64,000 bases of DNA, taken from contig CAZGVW010000120.1 in the NCBI GenBank assembly GCA_964529265.1, positions 19,647-83,646 on the forward strand. Direction: 5' to 3'. This DNA is from CAZGVW01 sp964529265. GTDB taxonomy: Bacteria > Planctomycetota > Phycisphaerae > Phycisphaerales > UBA1924. Of the stretch, positions 36,243 through 43,361 are shown piece by piece. Both the position numbers and the translations under genes were made by a program. Each line of letters starts with the position of its first letter. Position 1 is the first letter of the stretch. The notes below the pieces were generated by a model. It was not told the DNA's origin and ran no database searches. It saw only the letters and a list, made by a program, of their open reading frames with translations.

Positions 36243-36584
36243 TCAGATCAGGAAGATCGCCAGCAGGCCGACGACGATGGCGAACAGGGTTGCGCCTTCG
36301 ACGAGAGCCGCGGTGATGATCATGTTCGTGCCGATGGTGCCCGCGGCTTCGGGCTGGCGGGCGATGGCTTCGCACGCCGAGCCGCCGATGCGGCCGATGC
36401 CGGGGCCGCCGCCGACGACGGCGAGGCCGGCGAGGCCGGCGCCGAGGCCCTTGCCGATGGGCTTATAGAGTTCCTGCGCGGCTTCGACGGACATCGCGCC
36501 GGACTGGGCGAAGGCCGAATCGGCGAAGAGGACGCTGACGGCGGCGCCAGCCGCGGCGAAGAGAAGGACGCTCTTGAGTTTCAT
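36243..36584 (-). CDS. atpE: ATP synthase subunit c (with N-terminal signal)
   Basis: 113 aa; residues 1-27 resemble a signal peptide (AAGAAVSVLFADSAFAQ), leaving a c subunit of about 86 residues. The conserved loop is ARQPEA and the ion-binding Glu is Glu96 in ALVEGATLF. The Gln that sodium-type rings carry after GPGVG is Arg65 here, and Gly follows Glu96, so proton coupling is likely. Upstream, 36658-36675 forms GCCGG-AAAAAACG-CCGGC in the transcript, an A-rich-loop hairpin between atpB and atpE. Confidence 0.95.
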   Translation of the reverse strand: MKLKSVLLFAAAGAAVSVLFADSAFAQSGAMSVEAAQELYKPIGKGLGAGLAGLAVVGGGPGIGRIGGSACEAIARQPEAAGTIGTNMIITAALVEGATLFAIVVGLLAIFLI

Positions 36585-36703
36585 CTCCGGGCTCCAGATC
36601 GCGCCGCGTTTGGTGGCGGCGTCTTCAATGTGAATCGCGAATCGGTCAATGCGGTTGGCCGGCGTTTTTTCCGGCGGCCGCCGCGGAACGGCTGAAATGA
36701 TGG

Positions 36704-37678
36704 CTACTGCGTCACGGGGACGGCCGCGTCGGCGGCTTCGGGGACGTGGTTGTGGTCGTAGTCGTGGGCGCCCTCGTGCTCATCGTGGTGGTGGTGCATG
36801 AGTTGCGCGATGAAGACGGTGGTGAGGAACATGAAGATGAAGGCCTGCAGGAAGGCGACGAAGATTTCGAGGAAGTAGAGGGCCACGGCCGCGAGCATCG
36901 AGACGATGGTGATCGGCGCGCCGAGCGCGGCGATGCCGAGGGCCTCCGACGCGAAGAGCGTGGCGCCCGCGGAAACGGACATGCCGGTGAAGAGCAGGAT
37001 GGTGGCGAGGAGCGTGTGCCCGGCGACCATGTTGGCGAAGAGTCGCACGGCGAGGGCGCCGGGCTTGATGAACATGCCCATGAACTCGACGGGGAGCATG
37101 ATCGGGGCGAGGTAGAGCGGCGCGCCGCCGAGGAAGTGCTTGGCCCATCCGCTGAGGCCGGAGGAGCGGATGCCGTTGATCTGAATGATGACGAAGGCGA
37201 TGATCGCGAGCGCGCCGGTGACGGCGATGTTGCCGGTGGCGGTGCCGCCGAGCACGGCCCAGTGCGTATCGCCCATGGCGAGGCCGCCGATCAGGTGCTG
37301 GATATCGAGCAGCGGCACGAGGCCGATGACGTTGTTGATGAGGATGAAGAAGAAGAGCGTCCAGAGGAAGGGCATGAACTTGTCGGTCGAATCGCCGAGT
37401 TGGGGGCGGACGACCTTGTCGCGGAGCGCGATGCAGAGCGCTTCGATGGCCTGCGCGAAGCGGCCCTTGGCGATGTAGCGGCCCGGGCCGGAGGCTTCGC
37501 TGCCCTTGGAGATGGCGTTCGCGGCGACCCACATGACGAAGACTGTGATGACCGCCGCGATGATGACTGTGACGGTGTGCAGCGTCACGGTGAATCCGCC
37601 GATGGTGCGCAGCGGCTTATCCACGACGTGGAGGAGCGGGTTGGCGCCTTCGGCGAGGGCAATCGAGGGGAAGACCAT
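36704..37678 (-). CDS. atpB: ATP synthase subunit a
   Basis: 324 aa from ATG 37678. Membrane helices with the essential Arg212 in ALAVRLFANMVAGH and the preceding PIMLPVEF motif. The C-terminus carries an added His/Asp-rich tail (MHHHHDEHEGAHDYDHNH) not present in typical a subunits. Forms the proton half-channels against the c ring. Follows the atpI-like gene by 19 nt. Confidence 0.95.
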   Translation of the reverse strand: MVFPSIALAEGANPLLHVVDKPLRTIGGFTVTLHTVTVIIAAVITVFVMWVAANAISKGSEASGPGRYIAKGRFAQAIEALCIALRDKVVRPQLGDSTDKFMPFLWTLFFFILINNVIGLVPLLDIQHLIGGLAMGDTHWAVLGGTATGNIAVTGALAIIAFVIIQINGIRSSGLSGWAKHFLGGAPLYLAPIMLPVEFMGMFIKPGALAVRLFANMVAGHTLLATILLFTGMSVSAGATLFASEALGIAALGAPITIVSMLAAVALYFLEIFVAFLQAFIFMFLTTVFIAQLMHHHHDEHEGAHDYDHNHVPEAADAAVPVTQ

Positions 37679-37697
37679 CGGACCGAAACGTCCTTTC

Positions 37698-38231
37698 CTA
37701 GGAGCGTGAAGAAGACCCACCTGCGGCCGCCGCGGCGGCGTCGAGGCGCGCCTTCGACACGCGCGCCAGGACGACGGAAGCGGCCATGAGCGCCCCGAAG
37801 TGACCCGCGGCGACGGCAATTCCGGCCGCCAGGCGGTCTTCGGGGGGTGCGGAGTATAGCAATAGGCCCGCGGCCGCAACCGTCACCAGGAACCACGCGC
37901 CGAGGGTGGCCATCCAGGTCAAAACGAGGTTCGCGGCGGTGCGGGCGCGCCAGGGGCGGAGCATGGCGATGGCGGCCAGGAACCCGACAGCCGCGGCGCA
38001 AAGCCCACCCCAGACGGCGCGGGCGGTGAACGGCGCCCCCGCCAGGGAGGCGGCGGTGGCGAGGACACCGAGGACCGCCAGAGCCCCCATTCCGGCCCCC
38101 AGGATCGGGGTGGTGGGCAGCGAGGCGGTGGGCCCCTCGCGGGGGAGGGCGGAGGGCCGGGGCGCAGGCGGCTCAGGCGGCGGGTTGGGTGGGTCCGGCG
38201 GGGTCATTCCGGGGGTCATTCCGGGGGTCAT
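37698..38231 (-). CDS. AtpI-like small membrane protein
   Basis: 177 aa with a Pro-rich N-terminus (three possible ATG starts at 38231, 38219 and 38207; the first overlaps the upstream stop as ATGA and is chosen). Four membrane helices in the order seen in ATP synthase protein I. Position immediately before atpB supports this; sequence motifs alone are weak. In other bacteria this protein helps assemble the c ring. Confidence 0.65.
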   Translation of the reverse strand: MTPGMTPGMTPPDPPNPPPEPPAPRPSALPREGPTASLPTTPILGAGMGALAVLGVLATAASLAGAPFTARAVWGGLCAAAVGFLAAIAMLRPWRARTAANLVLTWMATLGAWFLVTVAAAGLLLYSAPPEDRLAAGIAVAAGHFGALMAASVVLARVSKARLDAAAAAAGGSSSRS

Positions 38232-38557
38232 CCGGGGGGGTCGTCCTGGTGGTGCTTCCTCATATAGGCGGCCTGGGCGCGGCGGGAGGCGGCCCGGGCC
38301 TCGCGAACGAAGCGGATGGCGCCGCCGGCGAGGCCGACGAACGCCCCCGTGAGCAGGAGCCAGGGGGTGGTCTGGAGCCAGCGATCGAGGAGCCAGCCGA
38401 GGGCGATCATGCCGGCGACGACGCCGACGAACTCGAGCCCCATGCCGCTGAGGCGCCAGAGTTCGCGGGTGGCTTCGGCGTCGGACTCGGAACCGCCCGA
38501 ACCCCGGGATCTCCCTCCCCCCTGCTGCCGATCTGGCCCGGTGGGGTTCTGGGGCAT
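38228..38557 (-). CDS. AtpZ/AtpI family protein
   Basis: 109 aa. After a polar Gly-rich start come two membrane helices with the family pattern GMGLEFVGVVAGMIALGWLLDRWL and LLLTGAFVGLAGGAI. First gene of the ATP synthase run. A TACACT hexamer is 8 nt before the ATG, so it may be leaderless. Confidence 0.8.
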   Translation of the reverse strand: MPQNPTGPDRQQGGGRSRGSGGSESDAEATRELWRLSGMGLEFVGVVAGMIALGWLLDRWLQTTPWLLLTGAFVGLAGGAIRFVREARAASRRAQAAYMRKHHQDDPPG

Positions 38558-38565
38558 GGGAGCGG

Positions 38566-38571
38566 AGTGTA
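38566..38571 (-). promoter_or_regulatory. Candidate -10 of the ATP synthase operon
   Basis: TACACT on the minus strand with 8 nt to the ATG at 38557; no Shine-Dalgarno sequence and no convincing -35. Confidence 0.4.
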
Positions 38572-38760
38572 GCGGCGGGATTGGGGCGGATTGGCGTGTG
38601 GAGTGTGGCCGGGACGGGGCCGAATGACGATCGTAAAGTCCGTTGACGCCGCTTCGCGCGGGGGGAATCCGCGGCATGCTTGGGTTGTTCCGGGGGTTCC
38701 GGGGTTTTGAGATTCCGGGGTCGAGGATCGGCCGAGGGGCCCGCGTCGGCGGGTTGTGTC

Positions 38761-39888
38761 ATGACGGCCAAGATTGAACAGGACCATCAGCGTTTCCGGC
38801 AGATCGTAAAGGGACGGATCCGTCAGGATCTGCGCCGATTCCTCAGCCGCGGGGAGTTGATCGGGCGCGAGGGGCGGAAGATCGTTTCGATTCCGGTGCA
38901 CGACATCGACATTCCGACGTTCCGGTACGGGGACAACTCGGGCGGCGTGGGAATGGGCGAGGGCGAAGAAGGCGACACGGTCGGCGAGGGTGGGAAGAAC
39001 ACTGGAGGCGAGGGCGAGGGGCGGCACATCTTCGAGGTGGATGTCTCGCTGGAGGAACTGGCGGACATTCTGGCCGAGGAGCTGGAGTTGCCGCGGATTC
39101 AGCCGAAGGGCGCGCACCACATCACGACGATCAAGGACAAGTACACGGGGATCCGGCAGACGGGGCCGGAATCGCTGCGGCATTTCAAGCGCAGTTATCG
39201 CGAGGCGCTGCGGCGGCAGATCATGTCGGGGGATTACGACCCGGAGAACCCGGTGGTGGTGCCGATCCGCGGCGATCTGCGGTATCGATCGTGGAACGAG
39301 GTGAAGAGCCCGCAGAGCAACGCGGTGATCGTGTACATGATGGACGTTTCCGGCTCGATGGGCGGTGAGCAGAAGGAGCTGGTGCGGCTGGAGGCGTTCT
39401 GGATCGACACGTGGTTGCGGCGCAACTACGAGGGAATCGAGAGCCGGTACATCGTGCATGACGTGGCGGCGCGCGAAGTGGACAAGGAGACGTTCTTCAC
39501 GCTGCGCGAGGACGGAGGCACGCGGATTTCGAGCGCGTTCAACTCCTGCCGCGAGTTGCTGGATGAGCACTACGACCCCGCGGCGTGGAACATCTACCTG
39601 TTCCACTTTTCAGACGGCGACAACTCGAGCGAGGCGGACAACCGGCAGTGCGTGAAGGTGTTGAGCGAATCGCTGCTGCCGGTGTGCAACATGTTCGGCT
39701 ACTGCCAGGTGGCGAGCGCCTATGGCAGCGGGAACTTCATCAACGTGCTGCACGATGCGTATCCGGAGGGAAGGCCGCCGAATCCATCGCCGTGGCAGAA
39801 GGATGGTCCGGTGCTGATCACCAGCCGCGTGAATGGGCGCGATGACATCATGGATTCGCTGCGGACGTTCTTCAGGCCGGGGAAATAG
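38761..39888 (+). CDS. DUF444 / YeaH-YhbH family protein
   Basis: 375 aa from ATG 38761. Conserved start (DHQRFRQIVKGRIRQDLRRFLS), the SIPVHDIDIPTFRYG block, an acidic Gly-rich stretch, then a VWA-like domain with MMDVSGSMG (MIDAS) and FSDGDNSSEAD. Family members are usually encoded with the PrkA kinase and SpoVR and take part in stress or sporulation responses; neither partner is in the window. Confidence 0.92.
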   Translation: MTAKIEQDHQRFRQIVKGRIRQDLRRFLSRGELIGREGRKIVSIPVHDIDIPTFRYGDNSGGVGMGEGEEGDTVGEGGKNTGGEGEGRHIFEVDVSLEELADILAEELELPRIQPKGAHHITTIKDKYTGIRQTGPESLRHFKRSYREALRRQIMSGDYDPENPVVVPIRGDLRYRSWNEVKSPQSNAVIVYMMDVSGSMGGEQKELVRLEAFWIDTWLRRNYEGIESRYIVHDVAAREVDKETFFTLREDGGTRISSAFNSCRELLDEHYDPAAWNIYLFHFSDGDNSSEADNRQCVKVLSESLLPVCNMFGYCQVASAYGSGNFINVLHDAYPEGRPPNPSPWQKDGPVLITSRVNGRDDIMDSLRTFFRPGK

Positions 39889-40029
39889 GCGTGGGATGCG
39901 CGGGACGCGGGCGCGGGGCGGCGCGCGGGGCTGTATTCTCTGCGGTGCGCGATGGCGTTGCGGGCGCGAGAGACGCCTAAGATCCGGCGTTCGCCCCAAC
40001 GGCCGTGCGCACAGAGGATTGGGTGACTC

Positions 40030-40530
40030 GTGGTCTTCCTTCTCGCGTATGCGATGATCATCTGGTTCTTCGCCGTGGTGTATCGGCGGCGGTGGCCGGC
40101 GTTCGTGGCGATCGCGGCGGGTCTGCCGCCGGTGGTGATCGTGGCGACGGCGTGCGTGAAGTTCCTGCTCGGGCCCGATCCTGAGGGGCGGAGCGTGCTC
40201 ATCTACACGCTGGCGGCGGCGCTGATGGGGTTGATTCTGGCTGTGGGGTTCTTCATTGCGCTGCTGCCGCGACGGGCGCCGGATGTTCCCTGCCGGGCGT
40301 GCGGATATGACCTCGAGGGGAACGTGAGCGGCGTGTGTCCGGAGTGCGGCTGGGTGGTGAACACGAGCAAGCGGCGGCAGCGGCGTCCGCGGCTGCCTGC
40401 GGCGCCGGCTCCAGCGGCGCCGGAGACGGGGCTGGCGTCTCGCCTGTCGGGGCAGATCGCGTGGCGGGCCGCGGCGGCGGATGCGCTGTCGGGGCAGGCG
40501 GCGGTGGATCGGGCGGCGGAGGTGCGGTAG
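40030..40530 (+). CDS. Membrane protein with CxxC zinc ribbon
   Basis: 166 aa, GTG start. Three membrane helices in the first 80 residues, then CRACGYDLEGNVSGVCPECG, a short zinc ribbon on the cytoplasmic side, and an Ala/Arg-rich tail. This small plan is frequent in planctomycetes and of unknown function. Confidence 0.7.
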   Translation: MVFLLAYAMIIWFFAVVYRRRWPAFVAIAAGLPPVVIVATACVKFLLGPDPEGRSVLIYTLAAALMGLILAVGFFIALLPRRAPDVPCRACGYDLEGNVSGVCPECGWVVNTSKRRQRRPRLPAAPAPAAPETGLASRLSGQIAWRAAAADALSGQAAVDRAAEVR

Positions 40531-40552
40531 GCGGGTCGGCTAGCGCGGGGCG

Positions 40553-40558
40553 TACCAT
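40553..40558 (+). promoter_or_regulatory. Candidate -10 of the pseudopilin gene (leaderless)
   Basis: TACCAT followed by 5 nt and the GTG at 40564; no Shine-Dalgarno sequence. Confidence 0.4.
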
Positions 40559-40563
40559 TCGGC

Positions 40564-41235
40564 GTGGAGGACCACGCGGTGACGGCGCTCAACGAGAAGA
40601 CACACTGCGCACGCCTTGGCCGGCGCGGCTTCACGCTGGTCGAGTTGCTGGTGACGATCGGCATCATCGCGGTGCTGCTGGGGATTCTGACGCCGGTGCT
40701 GGGCTCGGCGCGGACTGCGGCGCGGCGGACGGCGTGCCTGGCGAATCTGCGCGGGATCGGGCTGGGCGTGCAGGTGTTCCTGAATGAGAACAAGGGGCTG
40801 CTGCCGCGGGCGCTGCCGCTGGATGACAGTGAGATCACCGGGAAGCAGGGTGAGCCGCGGCCGGACAGCATTCTGGCGAACCTGGGGCCGACGGTGGACA
40901 CGATGGAGGTGTTCATCTGTCCTTCGGATGAGGGCATTCCGCCGCAACTGGAGCAATCGGAGCATGGCCCTATCGGGCGGCATTGCAGTTACGAATACTG
41001 GCCGGGGTGGCTGATGCTGTTCCGCGAGTTTCACGCGCAGGACGATCGTCCGGAGTACACGGTGACGAAGTTCTACGAAGTGGATGACACGTTTCCGGTG
41101 ATGGCGGATTCGGAGGCGCGGCATCCGGGCGGGCCGGTGTACGACCAGAACGCGGTGTATTTCCTTGACTGGCGCGCGGATTGGATGCTGCTGGGCACGC
41201 CGGCTGAGGCGGTTTCCGGCGAGGAGGCGCAATGA
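40564..41235 (+). CDS. Type II secretion/prepilin-like protein
   Basis: 223 aa, GTG start (a second GTG at 40579 is possible). Prepilin peptidase site RRG-FTLVELLVTIGIIAVLLGILTPVL at about 20-46, with Glu5 of the mature form. The C-terminal part (CPSDEGIPP, VYFLDWRADW) fits planctomycete DUF1559-like pseudopilins. The peptidase and assembly genes are not here. Stop overlaps the next start (ATGA). Confidence 0.88.
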   Translation: MEDHAVTALNEKTHCARLGRRGFTLVELLVTIGIIAVLLGILTPVLGSARTAARRTACLANLRGIGLGVQVFLNENKGLLPRALPLDDSEITGKQGEPRPDSILANLGPTVDTMEVFICPSDEGIPPQLEQSEHGPIGRHCSYEYWPGWLMLFREFHAQDDRPEYTVTKFYEVDDTFPVMADSEARHPGGPVYDQNAVYFLDWRADWMLLGTPAEAVSGEEAQ

Positions 41236-42098
41236 CGAACACCGGAGCGCCGCCATCGGGCGGGTTTGATCTGCATCTGCCGCCGCTGCTGGATGGCGGC
41301 GCGGATTCGCCGGCGCCGAGCGCGGAGGCGAAGCGCGCTGCGCCGCAGAGGAGCGCCGCGGCGATGGCGGCGCGGGCGCGGCGCGAGCGTGTCGCGAAGT
41401 TCATCGGCCTGGGGCTTGCGGCGGCGGGGGTGATCGCGGGGGCGGCGATGGCGTGGGACCGGTGGCGGCCGATCGTGCCGCCGGACACGTTCAACGACCC
41501 GTTTGACGACGTGATCGGGTTTGCGCTGCTGGATGCGGATTTCAACCGCCTGCCGATCGAGGAGCGCATCGCGATCATGAAGGAAATGGCGGAGCGGTTC
41601 CGGACGATGGGGTCGAGCGATTCGGCGCTGGTGGCGGCGTTCGCGGCGGGCATCACGGGGAAGGCGCGGGAGACGCTCGAGCGGAACATGCAGGTGCTGA
41701 TGGTGGACGTGGTGGACCGTTTCGCGGCGCAGTATGCCGCGGCGGCGCCGGGCACTGAGGAGGAGGCGATCGAGAAGGCGATGACGGAGATGATCGGGCT
41801 CATGCAGGAGTTGCGGACGGACAACGGGGAGCGCGAGGAGGCGGGCGAGACGCTCGACGACATCCGGCGGCAATCGGCGCGGAACGATGCGCGGCGGCGG
41901 GAGCGGAGCACGGCGAGCGTGGGCGCCGGGGACGTTTCGAACGTGTTCCAGTGGGTGCAGGACGACGTGAACCAGGCGAGCAGCCCGAATGAGCGGGCGC
42001 GGGTGACGCGGTTCATGCGGGACGCCGGGCGGTACCTCCGCGGGCAGGACATTCGGACGGGCAAACCGAAGGGGCAGGGGGCGGGCAACGGGCCATAG
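41232..42098 (+). CDS. Unknown single-pass membrane protein
   Basis: 288 aa, coupled by ATGA to the pseudopilin gene. A polar N-terminus, one membrane helix (FIGLGLAAAGVIAGAAMAW, about 57-75), then an extracytoplasmic helical region rich in Glu/Arg with no domain recognised. The coupling suggests a role next to the pseudopilin. Confidence 0.65.
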   Translation: MTNTGAPPSGGFDLHLPPLLDGGADSPAPSAEAKRAAPQRSAAAMAARARRERVAKFIGLGLAAAGVIAGAAMAWDRWRPIVPPDTFNDPFDDVIGFALLDADFNRLPIEERIAIMKEMAERFRTMGSSDSALVAAFAAGITGKARETLERNMQVLMVDVVDRFAAQYAAAAPGTEEEAIEKAMTEMIGLMQELRTDNGEREEAGETLDDIRRQSARNDARRRERSTASVGAGDVSNVFQWVQDDVNQASSPNERARVTRFMRDAGRYLRGQDIRTGKPKGQGAGNGP

Positions 42099-42291
42099 CC
42101 GCGGGCTAGGCCGGCGGAGGGTCCGGAAACGCTGGAAACCCTTGGTGGACGGTAGTTTGGGCCGTTTCTGCGCCCTCCGAGCGGGGTAGGCGTACCATAT
42201 CCCTTCGGTCGGGTGGGCCCGTCCCCGATGAAAGGATCGGAGACCGCTGGGCTGGGAATCCGGCCCGACCCCATAGGGAGATCCAACTCTG
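42099..42291 (+). promoter_or_regulatory. phoH leader
   Basis: A TACCAT hexamer at 42194-42199 could start a transcript near 42206, leaving a leader of about 85 nt in which GGTCGGG (42207-42213 region) can pair with CCCGACC (42265-42271 region). GGGAG precedes the GTG start by 11 nt. Confidence 0.3.
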
Positions 42292-43332
42292 GTGGAGTTG
42301 ACAATCCGAGTTCCGCCGGAAGCCGACAGGGTTTCGTTCCTGGGCGCCGGCGACCGGAACCTGAAGATGATCCGAGAGGCGCTGGGCGTGCGGGTTTCCG
42401 CACGGGATGACACCGTGCGCGTGAGCGGCGATCGCCGGGCGGTCGCGGCTGCGCGGGCGGTGTTCGACCGGCTGGGCGAAGCCGCGGCCAAGCGGCGGAC
42501 GCTGTCGCGCCGGCAGTTGCTGGAGGTGATTTCGGACGTGGGGGCTGCGCCGGACACAGACCTGGATCTGGGCGCGGAGTACGCCGACCCCGGCACGGAG
42601 CAGGCGCTGCGCGCGGCGTGGGACGACCGGCTGGACGTGTACGCGGGCGGGCGGCCGATCGTGGCGCGCACGCCGAACCAGCAGGTGTACCTGGATGCGC
42701 TGCGCGACAACGACCTGGTGTTCGCGACGGGGCCCGCGGGCACGGGCAAGACGTACCTGGCGGTGGCCGCGGCGGTGCACATGCTGAAGGCGGGCCGGGT
42801 GCGGAAGGCGCTGCTCGTGCGGCCGGCGGTTGAGGCCGGCGAGCGGCTGGGCTTCCTGCCGGGCGACATGGAGGCGAAGGTGAATCCCTACCTGCGCCCC
42901 TTGTTCGATGCGCTGCACGACATGATGGACTTCGCCACGATCAAGCGGTTCATGCTGCACGACGTGGTGGAGGTGGCGCCGCTGGCGTTCATGCGCGGGC
43001 GCACGCTGACCGACGCGGTGATCATTCTCGACGAAGCGCAGAACACGACGCGCGGGCAGATGAAGATGTTCCTGACGCGCATGGGGCAGCGCTCCAAGAT
43101 GATCGTGACGGGCGATACGACGCAGATCGATCTGCCCGACCCGCGCGACAGCGGGCTGATCGACGCGGTGCGGCGTCTGCGGCGGGTGAAGGGCATCGGC
43201 TTTGTGGCGCTGGGGCGCGAGGACATCGTGCGGCACGACCTGGTGCAGCGGATCGTGGATGCGTACGGCGATCAGGAAGGCGCGGGGCGCAGCGCGAGCG
43301 ACAACGGGCCGCCGGCGGCGCAGGGCGGCTGA
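42292..43332 (+). CDS. PhoH-family ATPase (PhoL/YbeZ type)
   Basis: 346 aa, GTG start after GGGAG. An N-terminal KH-like segment (FLGAGDRNLKMIREALGVRV) is followed by the PhoH domain with Walker A GPAGTGKT at 147-154 and Walker B VIILDEAQN, plus GDTTQIDLP. PhoH-like proteins of this type work with YbeY in rRNA processing; ybeY is often next but does not follow here. Instead pgpH comes 29 nt later, as in many phoH-pgpH-ybeY operons. Confidence 0.93.
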   Translation: MELTIRVPPEADRVSFLGAGDRNLKMIREALGVRVSARDDTVRVSGDRRAVAAARAVFDRLGEAAAKRRTLSRRQLLEVISDVGAAPDTDLDLGAEYADPGTEQALRAAWDDRLDVYAGGRPIVARTPNQQVYLDALRDNDLVFATGPAGTGKTYLAVAAAVHMLKAGRVRKALLVRPAVEAGERLGFLPGDMEAKVNPYLRPLFDALHDMMDFATIKRFMLHDVVEVAPLAFMRGRTLTDAVIILDEAQNTTRGQMKMFLTRMGQRSKMIVTGDTTQIDLPDPRDSGLIDAVRRLRRVKGIGFVALGREDIVRHDLVQRIVDAYGDQEGAGRSASDNGPPAAQGG

Positions 43333-43361
43333 AGCACAGGGCAAGCGGCACAGAGCCAACC

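Noticed and set aside
36658..36675. Possible terminator between atpB and atpE
   Set aside because: The T-run is on the wrong strand for the operon and lies in the loop; more likely an RNA processing or translation element.
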